From positions 58,322 to 122,321 of the forward strand of contig NZ_VNIB01000009.1 of assembly GCF_008124615.1 (NCBI RefSeq): a stretch of DNA of 64,000 nucleotides. The letters are read 5' to 3'. The position numbers and the translations under genes were made by a program. This DNA is from Geothermobacter ehrlichii (lineage in GTDB: Bacteria > Desulfobacterota > Desulfuromonadia > Desulfuromonadales > Geothermobacteraceae). Below the pieces are notes generated by a model. It saw nothing but the letters and a program-made list of their open reading frames with translations. It ran no database searches and had not been told where the DNA came from. Within the stretch, counting starts at the first letter, position 1. Every line of letters begins with the position of its first letter. Below are positions 45,237-53,534 of this stretch, piece after piece.

Positions 45237-46616
45237 TTACGTGTCGCCCAGATGATATTTTTTCAGTTTGTACTGCAGGTTGCTGCGGCTGATGCCAAGC
45301 CTTCTGGCCGCCTGTGCCTGGATGCCGCGGGCCTCGATCAGGGCATTGTGGATAGCGGCTTTCTCGGCTTTTTCAAGGAAGTCCCGCAGCGATTCGCCAG
45401 CCGTGATTGCAGGCATCGACCGGTCTGTTTTTACAGTGCAACCATCCGCATCGGCAAACAATTCGGCCGGCAGATCGTCCGGTTCCAACTGGGATCCGTT
45501 ACAGAACAGCAGAGCGCGCTCGATAGTGTTGCGCAACTCACGGATGTTCCCAGGCCAGTGGTAATTTTTTAACAGTTCCATGGCCGTGGGTGAAATCCCC
45601 GTTACGTTGTGATTCAGATCCGCTGCCAGGTTCTGTAAAAAATACTGGGCCAGCAGCGGGATGTCCGCGATCCGTTCACGCAAGGGTGGCACGACCAGTT
45701 CAACGACATTCAATCGATAGTAGAGGTCTTCGCGAAAGGTTCCTGCGGCAACCATTGCGCGCAGGTCGCGGTTGCTGGCGGTAATGAGACGCACATCGGC
45801 CTGCAATTCAATTGTTCCGCCGACCCGGCGAAAAGATTTTTCCTGCAGAAAGCGGAGCAATTTGGGTTGCATGACCAATGGCAGTTCACCGATCTCATCA
45901 AGAAACAGGCTACCTCCGTCGGCCATTTCCACCAGCCCCTTTTTGCGCTCGGTTGCTCCTGTGAAAGCCCCGCGCTCATGTCCAAAAAGTTCACTTTCCA
46001 ACAAATTCTCGGGAAATGTTGCACAGTTGACGACAACCCAGGGGCCATTGTTTCGATGGCTGAAACGGTGGATAGTACGGGCGACAAGTTCCTTGCCGAC
46101 GCCGCTCTCGCCACAGATCAGAACCGGACTTGGGGCTGGCGCGATGCGGGCGATCTGTTCTTGCAGCTGACGGACGCTGGGACTTTCGCCGACCAGTTCC
46201 CGGCCGTATGACTTTTCCAGTTGGCGTCTCAGTGCCTGATTTTCGATCTGGATACGGAAATGTTCCAGGGCCTGGCGGATGACCAGCAGCACTTCGTCGT
46301 TGTTGAACGGCTTCAAAAGGTAATCGTGGACACCGGCCTTGAGGGCCTTGAGAGCCGTTTCCACCGTGGCATAGGCGGTCATCAGGATAAACGGCAGATT
46401 CCCGTAGTGGTCAACCACGTTGCGGTAAAATTCCAGGCCATCCATCTGCGGCATCTTCAGGTCGGAGAGAATCAGTGCAACACCTTCCCGCGAAAGCAGT
46501 TCGAGGGCTGCAAAGGGGTTCTCAGCCAGGCTCACCCGATAACCGGCATCCCGCAACAGTTCGCCCAGAACCAGGCGGTAGTTTTTTTCATCCTCAACGA
46601 TCAGGATGTGGTTCAT
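45237..46616 (-). CDS. NtrC-family sigma-54-dependent response regulator
   Basis: 459 aa. The receiver domain has the phosphoacceptor Asp52 in LILSDLKMPQMDG. The AAA+ domain carries Walker A GESGVGKE (169-176) and the sigma-54 contact loop GAFTGA (216-221). A Fis-type HTH follows (IQAQAARRLGISRSNLQYKLKKY). All activator motifs are intact. Its start overlaps the end of the kinase gene by 23 bases, so they form one unit. The LTA-synthase-like gene with a -24/-12 promoter lies directly downstream. Confidence 0.96.
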   Translation of the reverse strand: MNHILIVEDEKNYRLVLGELLRDAGYRVSLAENPFAALELLSREGVALILSDLKMPQMDGLEFYRNVVDHYGNLPFILMTAYATVETALKALKAGVHDYLLKPFNNDEVLLVIRQALEHFRIQIENQALRRQLEKSYGRELVGESPSVRQLQEQIARIAPAPSPVLICGESGVGKELVARTIHRFSHRNNGPWVVVNCATFPENLLESELFGHERGAFTGATERKKGLVEMADGGSLFLDEIGELPLVMQPKLLRFLQEKSFRRVGGTIELQADVRLITASNRDLRAMVAAGTFREDLYYRLNVVELVVPPLRERIADIPLLAQYFLQNLAADLNHNVTGISPTAMELLKNYHWPGNIRELRNTIERALLFCNGSQLEPDDLPAELFADADGCTVKTDRSMPAITAGESLRDFLEKAEKAAIHNALIEARGIQAQAARRLGISRSNLQYKLKKYHLGDT

Positions 46617-47889
46617 CGTCGTGCTCCTCTAGCGGCAGGCTGATGGTGAAAACGCTCCCACGATTAGGGGTGCTGGAAAAATGGAGTTCCCCTCCTTGGG
46701 CTTCAATTAACTTGTGGGCGTTGGCCAGGCCCAATCCAGTTCCCTTGTCACGTGTGGTGAAGAACGGATTGAAAATTTTATCGTGCAATTTCGGATCTAT
46801 CCCGTGGCCTGTGTCGGCGACTTGAAGGAGAGCTTTGGCCGGAGTCTGATCCAGGCTGATAGTAATTTCCTGTCCGGGGCTGCAGGCTTGAACTGCGTTC
46901 AGAAGCAGATTCAACAACACTTGTCGCAGCATGTCGCCGTCGGCTCTGGCCGTGACGGTGTTGGGTGTGTTGAGCCGCAATGTTACCCCGGCCTGTTCGG
47001 TGACCTGCTGAAAACCGTCTGCTGTTCTGGCGACCAATTCTTTGAGATCACAGGGTTGCAGGTTGGGGTGCGTATCGCGACCGAAGGCAAGAAAATCGTT
47101 GATCAACTTGTTCAGCCGAGTCGATTCTTCTCGAATAATATTTAGCAATTCTTCGGTGTTATGGCCGATTTGTTTTCGGTTCTGTAACAGTTGAGCTGTG
47201 CTGGTTATGATACCGAGTGGATTGCGGATTTCGTGAGCTATCCCGGCAGCCATTTCGCCCAGCGCAGCCAGTCGATCGCGGCGTCTGAGCTGTTGCTCGG
47301 CGGTGGAAAGTTGAGCCAGGGTTCGGGACAATTCGTTTTTCTGTATCGATAGTTCACGATTGAGATCCTGTTGCCGCTGCAGTTGGTTGCGAGCTTCGCT
47401 GGAGAGGGTTTGCACCAATAGCCCGACAAAAAGGTAGGTAACGCAGATCAGGACGAATTCCGGAAATTCAACCCAGAAGTCGCTGGCAATGATAAAACCT
47501 TCAGGCAGCAGAAGAAAGTAGGCCAAGCCGGCTACAGTTGCCACCAGAGTCGTTCCGGCAAGACTGAGCCGACTGGCGGCCATGACAATAGGCAGCAAAG
47601 AGACGAACCAGAAGAGGCTTTCTTCGTCGGGGCGGGTTGTTGCCCAGAGCAGGAAAGAGCATAGAAGAAGGTAACAGCCTAAATGTATCCAGGCCTGCAG
47701 CGGTGATCGGTAAGGACGACTGCCGAGTAAAATAGTCGAGGCAAGATGATAGGCCACCAGCAGGACGAAGGAGAGGCTGACCCAGAAAGGGTCCAACCCC
47801 GAAGAAAAACAGAGCAGCAGCAATAAAAGGAGGCCAAGCATGCCGATCTGGCCCCAGACGATGGTTTTGGTATGATTGAACGCGGTCAT
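46594..47889 (-). CDS. Membrane sensor histidine kinase (NtrB/AtoS type)
   Basis: 431 aa. Five or six membrane helices (residues 10-160) form an integral sensor with no large periplasmic domain. A coiled coil (165-205) precedes HisKA with His219 in AAGIAHEIRNPLG. The ATPase domain has NLLLNAVQA, DTGHGIDP and GTGLGLANAHK. The signal is unknown but is probably membrane-embedded. The ATG at 47889 (MTAFNHTKTI) is preferred over one 33 codons earlier, because that extension covers a near-palindrome and looks non-coding. Confidence 0.93.
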   Translation of the reverse strand: MTAFNHTKTIVWGQIGMLGLLLLLLLCFSSGLDPFWVSLSFVLLVAYHLASTILLGSRPYRSPLQAWIHLGCYLLLCSFLLWATTRPDEESLFWFVSLLPIVMAASRLSLAGTTLVATVAGLAYFLLLPEGFIIASDFWVEFPEFVLICVTYLFVGLLVQTLSSEARNQLQRQQDLNRELSIQKNELSRTLAQLSTAEQQLRRRDRLAALGEMAAGIAHEIRNPLGIITSTAQLLQNRKQIGHNTEELLNIIREESTRLNKLINDFLAFGRDTHPNLQPCDLKELVARTADGFQQVTEQAGVTLRLNTPNTVTARADGDMLRQVLLNLLLNAVQACSPGQEITISLDQTPAKALLQVADTGHGIDPKLHDKIFNPFFTTRDKGTGLGLANAHKLIEAQGGELHFSSTPNRGSVFTISLPLEEHDDEPHPDR

Positions 47890-47934
47890 GAATTTTCGCT
47901 CAATTTGGGGGAGGGGTTCATTGCCGTCGCAGAG

Positions 47935-47952
47935 TGTGGAGCATGTTCCACA
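47935..47952. promoter_or_regulatory. Near-perfect 18-bp inverted repeat upstream of the kinase gene
   Basis: TGTGGA-GCATGT-TCCACA: the six-base arms are perfectly complementary and the centre is palindromic except for one pair. It is 46 bases upstream of the chosen kinase ATG, in the divergent gap before the ornithine cyclodeaminase gene. It could be an operator or activator site; the protein is unknown. Confidence 0.45.
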
Positions 47953-48139
47953 AAAGACAAGCATAGAAGCTGCGGCGATGGCAAACAAGGCCTGTTTCGG
48001 TTCTCTCCGTGATCAGATTGACTAATTGCAACGTGAGTCATTTGGGGCAGGGCCGCCCAAGATCCAATATGTTGAAGCAGCCGTATTTGGTATGTTGGTG
48101 AAACTTCGCACTTAAAGCGATATCGACTGTGGAGGCGAC

Positions 48140-49237
48140 ATGTCCGAGCTGATTCCGCGTTACAGGCATCCCGATTTCAGTCGGCCCGAGCTCGTTTCGG
48201 CGCCGGTGGTGCGTACCGAACCGGCGCCGGCCGACGGTGTGGTGCCGCGCAACTTTCACGGCACCTCCAACCACCCCGAATACGTCCACCTCGGCGGTGG
48301 CCGCTGGGTTCTCGCTCCCGAAAGCCGCATGGATTCGGTGCTGATATTCGACGGCGGGCGGCTGGAAGTGGTGGAGCCGCGCCGGGTGAAAAAGGGGCAG
48401 CAGGTAGTGGTCGGCCGGACCGAAAACGGGGAGGAGGGCATCTATGTCCACACCGACGGTTTCGTCTCGGCGGAACAGGAGGCGACCGACAAGTTCGTCT
48501 TCCGCTCCCGCGGCACCCGCGAGACCCCCTTTTCCCGCAGCTACGACGAGCTCTACCAGGTGCTGCGGCACGACCGGGACCATGGCTACATCGTTTGGGT
48601 GCTCGGCCCGGCCGTCGCCTTCGACCAGGACAGCCGCGCCGCCATGCAGGGGCTGATCGAGGCCGGCTACTGCCACGCCCTGCTGGCCGGCAACGCCCTG
48701 GCCACCCACGACCTCGAGGGGGCCTATTTCCGTACCGGCCTGGGGCAGAACATCTATTCCCAGGAGCTGCAGCCCCTCGGCCACTACAACCATCTCGACA
48801 TTCTCAACGAGGTGCGGCGGGCCGGTTCCATCGCCGCCGCCATCGAGCAGCTGAAGATCGAGGATGGCATCATCTATGCCTGCGAGAAAAAGCGGGTGCC
48901 CTATGTGCTGGCCGGCTCCATCCGGGACGACGGACCGCTGCCGGAGGTGATCGCCGACGTCTATCAGGCGCAGGACGCCATGCGGGTGCACGCCCGGCGG
49001 GCAACCACCGTCATGGCTCTGGCTACCCAGCTGCATTCCATCGCCTTCGGCAACATGGTGCCGAGCTATCGGATCGAGGAGGACGGCAGCGTGCGGCCGG
49101 TCTTCTTCTACATCGTCGACATGACCGAGTTTTCCGCCGACAAGCTGGCCAACCGCGGTTCGGCCCAGGCGCAGGCGATTCTGACCAACGTTCAGGATTT
49201 CATGGTCAATCTCTGGAACAACCTGAAGGAGGGATGA
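48140..49237 (+). CDS. Archaeal-type (TIGR00300) ornithine cyclodeaminase
   Basis: 365 aa of the LOR/SDH-region family (TIGR00300), distinct from the mu-crystallin type. Conserved parts are a beta-rich N-terminal half, then NALATHDLEGAYFRTGLGQN (~190-209), HYNHLDILNEVRRAGSI and PYVLAGSIRDDGPLPEVIADV. Characterised members (the methanogen enzyme and the C-terminal domain of cyanobacterial ArgZ/AgrE) convert ornithine to proline and ammonia with NAD. The stop overlaps the next ATG, which encodes arginase, strongly supporting the assignment. Confidence 0.82.
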   Translation: MSELIPRYRHPDFSRPELVSAPVVRTEPAPADGVVPRNFHGTSNHPEYVHLGGGRWVLAPESRMDSVLIFDGGRLEVVEPRRVKKGQQVVVGRTENGEEGIYVHTDGFVSAEQEATDKFVFRSRGTRETPFSRSYDELYQVLRHDRDHGYIVWVLGPAVAFDQDSRAAMQGLIEAGYCHALLAGNALATHDLEGAYFRTGLGQNIYSQELQPLGHYNHLDILNEVRRAGSIAAAIEQLKIEDGIIYACEKKRVPYVLAGSIRDDGPLPEVIADVYQAQDAMRVHARRATTVMALATQLHSIAFGNMVPSYRIEEDGSVRPVFFYIVDMTEFSADKLANRGSAQAQAILTNVQDFMVNLWNNLKEG

Positions 49238-50130
49238 TGGCCGGTCGCCGGGTGCAGATCATCGGCGTGCCCATGGACCTGGGTCAGAGCCAGCGCGGCG
49301 TCGATCTGGGCCCGGGCGCCCTGCGGTACGCCGGTCTGGCCACCGAGCTGCGCCGTCTCGGCCACGAGGTGGTCGACGCCGGCAACCTGCCGGTGCCGGT
49401 GCGCGACAGCCTTGATCCCGCCGATCCCGGACGCTACCGGAAGGCGATTCGCCAGGTCTGCGACATGCTCTACCGCACCTGCCTGCAGGCCCGGAAGGAT
49501 GGCCGGATGCCGGTGGTGCTCGGCGGCGACCATTCCCTCGCCATGGGGTCGGTGGCCGGTTCGAGCGACGCCGGTCGGGTCGGGCTGCTCTGGATCGACG
49601 CCCACGGCGATTTCAACACGCCGGCTTCGTCACTGTCCGGCAACGTGCATGGCATGCCCCTGGCGGCGCTGCTCGGCGAGGGGGATCCGGAGCTGGTCGG
49701 CATCGGCGGTTCGCGGAAGAGGCTGCGCGCCGAGGATGTGGTGTTGCTCGGTGTCCGCGACCTCGATCCGGCGGAAAGGGAGCGCCTCCGCGCCAGCGGC
49801 ATCTGTGCCCTGACCATGCGCGATATCGACGAGCGGGGCATGGGACAGGTCATGTGCGAGGCGCTGGACCGGCTGGCCGGCTATGACCGGCTGCATGTCA
49901 GTCTCGATGTCGACGCCATCGATCCCCGCGAGGCGCCGGGGGTCGGCACGCCGGTGCCCGGCGGCCTCAGTTACCGCGAGGCGCAGCTGGTGATGGAGAT
50001 GATCGCCGATACCGGCCGCCTGGCCGCCCTCGACATTGTCGAGATCAATCCCATTCTCGATGACCGCAACCGTACCGCCCGGCTGGCGGTCTCCCTGACC
50101 GCCTCGCTGTTCGGCAAGCGGATTCTCTGA
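49237..50130 (+). CDS. rocF: Arginase
   Basis: 297 aa ureohydrolase. The manganese ligands are in VVLGGDHSLAMGS, LLWIDAHGDFNTP and HVSLDVDAIDPREAPGVGTP, and the protein ends LTASLFGKRIL. The size and the N-terminal VQIIGVPMDLGQ match arginases rather than agmatinases. The ATG at 49237 is five bases after AGGAGG; another ATG sits one codon earlier. With the overlapping cyclodeaminase it predicts arginine to ornithine to proline. A 53-bp copy of its 3' end lies at 58559-58611. Confidence 0.95.
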   Translation: MAGRRVQIIGVPMDLGQSQRGVDLGPGALRYAGLATELRRLGHEVVDAGNLPVPVRDSLDPADPGRYRKAIRQVCDMLYRTCLQARKDGRMPVVLGGDHSLAMGSVAGSSDAGRVGLLWIDAHGDFNTPASSLSGNVHGMPLAALLGEGDPELVGIGGSRKRLRAEDVVLLGVRDLDPAERERLRASGICALTMRDIDERGMGQVMCEALDRLAGYDRLHVSLDVDAIDPREAPGVGTPVPGGLSYREAQLVMEMIADTGRLAALDIVEINPILDDRNRTARLAVSLTASLFGKRIL

Positions 50131-50151
50131 GCGGGCCGGGCGCCTTTTTTC

Positions 50152-50181
50152 TTGACAGCATGTCCCCGGTCACCGTATTGC
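50152..50181 (+). promoter_or_regulatory. Promoter of the cobalamin-uptake operon
   Basis: Perfect TTGACA (50152-50157), 18-bp spacer, TATTGC (50176-50181). It lies about 20-25 bases before the riboswitch P1 helix, a natural distance for the transcription start. Confidence 0.55.
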
Positions 50182-50203
50182 TTTGCCGACATTGTGCATA
50201 GCT

Positions 50204-50389
50204 GTCCACCGGTGCCCGCGAGGGCCCCCGGACCGACCCCGGTCGGGCCGGGGAGGGAAGTGGGGTGCAAATCCCCCGCGGACCCGCCGCTGTGAGCGAG
50301 GACGAAGGGCCAAAGGCCACTGATCCGTACCGGATCGGGAAGGCGGCCCGGAGGATGATTCGCGAGCCAGAAGACCTGCCGGTATGGAC
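50204..50389 (+). ncRNA. Cobalamin riboswitch
   Basis: Conserved elements appear in order: GGGAAGTGGGGTGCAAATCC, then CCCGCGGACCCGCCGCTGTG, then CCACTG, GGGAAGGC, and the terminal box GAGCCAGAAGACCTGCC. P1 pairs GTCCA-CCGG (50204-50212) with CCGG-TA-TGGAC (50379-50389). It binds adenosylcobalamin and shuts off btuB. A terminator at 50442-50492 is the likely expression platform. Confidence 0.97.
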
Positions 50390-50441
50390 GCCCCCACGAC
50401 AACCTCCTCGGGAACGGGAGGGTGGGCAAAGCGGTCCTTCG

Positions 50442-50492
50442 AAAACGAGAAGCCCGCGCACTCCGCAGGGAGGCGCGGGCTTCTGTCGTTTT
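50442..50492 (+). terminator. Riboswitch terminator before btuB
   Basis: GAAGCCCGCGC and GCGCGGGCTTC pair perfectly. The stem is extended by AAAACGA/TCGTTTT with a two-base bulge, and the T-tract is part of the 3' arm. It lies 60 bases before the btuB ATG and should form when cobalamin is bound upstream. Confidence 0.88.
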
Positions 50493-50551
50493 GGCGCCTC
50501 TTGATGCCTGCTGCCGTTTTCGGGGACAACCCGTGCAGAAGGAGGCAAGAG

Positions 50552-52372
50552 ATGAAACGACGTGGGCTCGCCCTTGTTCTCGGATTGATGGCGTGGGTCG
50601 CCGTACCGGCAGCCGGCTTCGCCGTGGTACTGGACCCGGTGGTGGTCACCGCCACCCGCAGTGCCCAGCCGAAGTCGCAGCTGGCGGCCTCGGTGACGGT
50701 GATCACTGCCGACCAGATCGCCGCCACCGGCGCCACCCGCCTGGACGAGGTGCTGCGCGACGCCGTCGGTCTGCAGATCACCAGCAGCGGACCGGCCGGC
50801 GCCATCGCCACCCCCAGCATCCGCGGCTCGGAAGGCGCTCAGGTGCTGGTGCTGCTTGACGGCATCCGGCTCAATTCGCCGCAAAGCGGCCAGTTCAACC
50901 TGAGCAACCTGCCGGTGGCGCTGGACGAGATCGAGCGGATCGAGGTGCTGCGCGGCCCCGCCTCGGCCCTCTACGGCACCAGTGCCCTGGGCGGGGTCAT
51001 CCAGATCTTCACCCGCGAGCCGGAGAGCGAGCCGCAGACCAGCCTGAGCTGGAGCGAGGGCCGCTTCGACAGCCGCAGTATCAGCCTGTCGACCTCGGCC
51101 AGAAAAGAGGGCGTGCGCTATCGGCTGGCCGCCGGTCTGGACCGCTCCCGGGGCTACCGGACCAATTCCGACCTGGAGCAGGGCAACCTGAACGGCATGC
51201 TCGGTTTTGAGCTGGGTGGCGGCTATGATCTGCGGCTGTCCGCCTTCCACCTGGACAAGGAGAACGGGGTGCCGGGCTCCACCTCCTGGCCCAGTCCCCG
51301 GGCACGCCAGCAGGACAAGAACACCCTGGCCGACCTGAGCCTGAGCGGTCCGGCCGGTCCGATTGAACTCACTGTTCGCGGCAGTTACGAGCGGCGACGC
51401 AACGATTACCAGGACCCGGGAGCCTGGACGCCGGTCGACGACACCCACATCGTCGAAACCTACGGCAGCGAGCTGACGGCAGGCTGGAACGGCGGTCCTG
51501 GCAGCCTGCTGGTCGGCGGCGACGTCTATCGTGACCGGCTCGATTCCACCGCCAGCGGCAGGCAACAGGAGGACCGCTGGTCCCTGTTCGGTCAATACGA
51601 GCTCCAGGCGGCCACATGGGTCAAGCTGCTGCTGGGGCTGCGCTACGACGCCCACTCCGATTTTCGCAACGAATGGAGCCCCCGGGCCGCGGCGCTCTTC
51701 AGTTTGACCGAAAGTGCCCGGCTGCGGGCCTCGGTCAGCCGGGCGTTCCGGGCGCCGACCCTCAACGACCGCTACTGGCCGACGACCAGCTTCGCCAGGG
51801 GGAACCCTGACCTGGATCCGGAAACCGCCTGGGAATACGAGCTGGCCCTCGATCAGGGACTGGGCGAGCGGGGCAATCTCTCCCTGGCAGTCTTCCGGCG
51901 TGACGCCAGGGACCTGATCGACTGGCGCATGGACAGCAGTTTCGTCTGGAGTCCGGTCAACGTCAACGAGGCCCGGATCTGGGGCGCCGAGGCGGAGCTC
52001 GACCTGCAGCTGCACGAGCAGCTCAAGGCCGGCGCCAACTACACCTATCTCTACCCGAAGGATCGCGCCACGGACCGTTTTCTCGACAACCGGACCCGAC
52101 ACCAGGCCCATCTCTACCTGGAGGCCGGCCCGGTGCGGGAGGCCCGCCTGCGGCTCGACGGCCGCTACCTCAAGTATTATGGCGCCTCGCGCGCCACCGG
52201 CGGTTTCGTGGTGCTGGATGCCAGCCTTTCCCGCCCCTTCGTGCTCGACAACGGCGTTACCTTCGATGCCAGGATCACGGTGAAAAACCTGCTCGACAGA
52301 AGATACGAGGAGAATCCGGGCTATCCGATGCCGCCGCGTCAGCTGTTTGCGGGGGTGACGGCCTATTTCTGA
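50552..52372 (+). CDS. btuB: TonB-dependent cobalamin outer-membrane receptor
   Basis: 606 aa. A signal peptide (about 1-24) is followed by the TonB box region DPVVVTATRS. The plug domain has PSIRGSEGAQVLVLLDGIRL and RGPASALYGTSALGGVIQI. A 22-strand barrel follows, ending in an aromatic residue (GVTAYF). The riboswitch upstream identifies the substrate as a cobamide. AAGGAGG precedes the ATG at 50552. The rest of the uptake system (btuF-C-D) follows after 262 bp. Confidence 0.95.
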   Translation: MKRRGLALVLGLMAWVAVPAAGFAVVLDPVVVTATRSAQPKSQLAASVTVITADQIAATGATRLDEVLRDAVGLQITSSGPAGAIATPSIRGSEGAQVLVLLDGIRLNSPQSGQFNLSNLPVALDEIERIEVLRGPASALYGTSALGGVIQIFTREPESEPQTSLSWSEGRFDSRSISLSTSARKEGVRYRLAAGLDRSRGYRTNSDLEQGNLNGMLGFELGGGYDLRLSAFHLDKENGVPGSTSWPSPRARQQDKNTLADLSLSGPAGPIELTVRGSYERRRNDYQDPGAWTPVDDTHIVETYGSELTAGWNGGPGSLLVGGDVYRDRLDSTASGRQQEDRWSLFGQYELQAATWVKLLLGLRYDAHSDFRNEWSPRAAALFSLTESARLRASVSRAFRAPTLNDRYWPTTSFARGNPDLDPETAWEYELALDQGLGERGNLSLAVFRRDARDLIDWRMDSSFVWSPVNVNEARIWGAEAELDLQLHEQLKAGANYTYLYPKDRATDRFLDNRTRHQAHLYLEAGPVREARLRLDGRYLKYYGASRATGGFVVLDASLSRPFVLDNGVTFDARITVKNLLDRRYEENPGYPMPPRQLFAGVTAYF

Positions 52373-52380
52373 GCAGAGCG

Positions 52381-52503
52381 GCCGATAAGCATCCGCCTGC
52401 TGCGTTGCTCCCGCCTTCAGTCGCTGCGGAGTAGCTGCCGCTACACCTCACTCCTTCAGGCGAGAGACGCCTTGCATGCGAATACTTCTCGACCGCCTTG
52501 GAG
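52381..52503. repeat. Dispersed intergenic repeat, copy 1
   Basis: The element contains GCATCCGCCTGCTGCGTTGC near one end and GACGCCTTGCATGCGAATAC near the other, ending CGACCGCCT. A diverged copy with the same order of blocks (TGCGGCGTTG, GACGCCTTGCATTCGGATTC, GACCCGCCT) lies at 62922-63042. Both occur in intergenic gaps after a stop codon. Similar short elements are widespread in related genomes; the function is unknown. Confidence 0.6.
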
Positions 52504-52595
52504 GGTTCGTGGGGGGGAATTAAGTAAGGCGCATGGCGGGTGCTCCCGCCGGTTTTGTGACATTTTGCGCCTCCCTCCGTTTCTGCGTACAATGA

Positions 52596-52620
52596 TCCCC
52601 CCGGCAGTCTGCCGGGGGGA
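52596..52620 (+). promoter_or_regulatory. Hairpin upstream of btuF
   Basis: TCCCCCCGGCA and TGCCGGGGGGA form an 11-bp perfect stem around a GTC loop. It ends 15 bases before the GTG of btuF, just upstream of the GAGG ribosome site, and lacks a T-tract. It could influence translation of btuF or stabilise the processed mRNA. Confidence 0.5.
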
Positions 52621-52634
52621 ATCCGAGGTTTTCC

Positions 52635-53534
52635 GTGAAGCGTATCGTCCTTGTCAGCCTGCTGATCTGTTGTCTGCTGTCGCCAGTGGCGGCCCGGGCC
52701 GCGGTCTGGACCGATGCCGTGGGGCGCCGGGTCGAACTGCCGGATCAACCGCGGCGCATCGTTTCGCTGGTGCCGGCGGTGACCGAGATCCTTTTCGCTC
52801 TCGGTCTCGATGAGCGGATCGCCGGGGTCACCCGCTTCTGCGACTGGCCCGAGGCGGCGCGGAGCAAGCCGAAGGTCGGAGGCTACGCCAATCCCAGTCT
52901 CGAGGCGGTGCTGCAGCGGCAGCCCGACCTGGTTTTCGTCTCGGCCGATGTCGCCGGCCCGAACCTGCTGGCGCGGATGGAGCGGCTCGGCCTGAAGGTC
53001 TATGTCGTCTATCCGCGCGGCCTTGACGAAACCCTGGCCATGATCCGCGCTGTCGGCCGGGTGACCGGCCGGGCGGCCGCCGGCGAGGAGCTGGCCGGCG
53101 AGCTGGCTGCCACCGTGGCGCGGGTGAGGAACGCGGTGGCCGGGAAGTCCCGGCCAAGAGTTCTGTTCTGCGTCATGATGCAGCCGCTGACCGTGGCCGG
53201 TCCCGAAACCCTGGTCGGCGACCTGATCGAGGCGGCCGGCGGCGTCAATGTGGTTTCCGCCGGCGTCAGCCGCTATCCGACCTGGGGAAGCGAGGCGCTG
53301 CTGCTCGCCGACCCGGACGTGATCGTGGTTTCGCCGCATCCGGGCACCCCCGATCCCGCCGGCCTCTTCTCCGCCTGGCCGGAACTGACGGCGGTGAAGA
53401 CCGGCCGCATCGTCAGCATCAATCCCGACTGGGTCCATCGTCCGGGGCCGCGTCTCGGGCGCGGTCTGGTCGCTCTGGCCGCGGCCTTCCACGGCATCGA
53501 TCCCGTTTCCTTGCAGGCGGAGGTGCAGCCGTGA
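52635..53534 (+). CDS. btuF: Cobalamin ABC transporter substrate-binding protein
   Basis: 299 aa class III periplasmic binding protein. A signal peptide (KRIVLVSLLICCLLSPVAARA) is followed by RRIVSLVPAVTEILFALG (family start) and YANPSLEAVLQRQPDLVFVS. GLKVYVVYPRGLDETLAMI and WPELTAVKTGRIVSIN are also present. It delivers cobalamin to BtuCD. It has a GTG start; the stop overlaps the GTG of btuC. Context (btuB, riboswitch) separates it from siderophore homologues. Confidence 0.92.
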   Translation: MKRIVLVSLLICCLLSPVAARAAVWTDAVGRRVELPDQPRRIVSLVPAVTEILFALGLDERIAGVTRFCDWPEAARSKPKVGGYANPSLEAVLQRQPDLVFVSADVAGPNLLARMERLGLKVYVVYPRGLDETLAMIRAVGRVTGRAAAGEELAGELAATVARVRNAVAGKSRPRVLFCVMMQPLTVAGPETLVGDLIEAAGGVNVVSAGVSRYPTWGSEALLLADPDVIVVSPHPGTPDPAGLFSAWPELTAVKTGRIVSINPDWVHRPGPRLGRGLVALAAAFHGIDPVSLQAEVQP

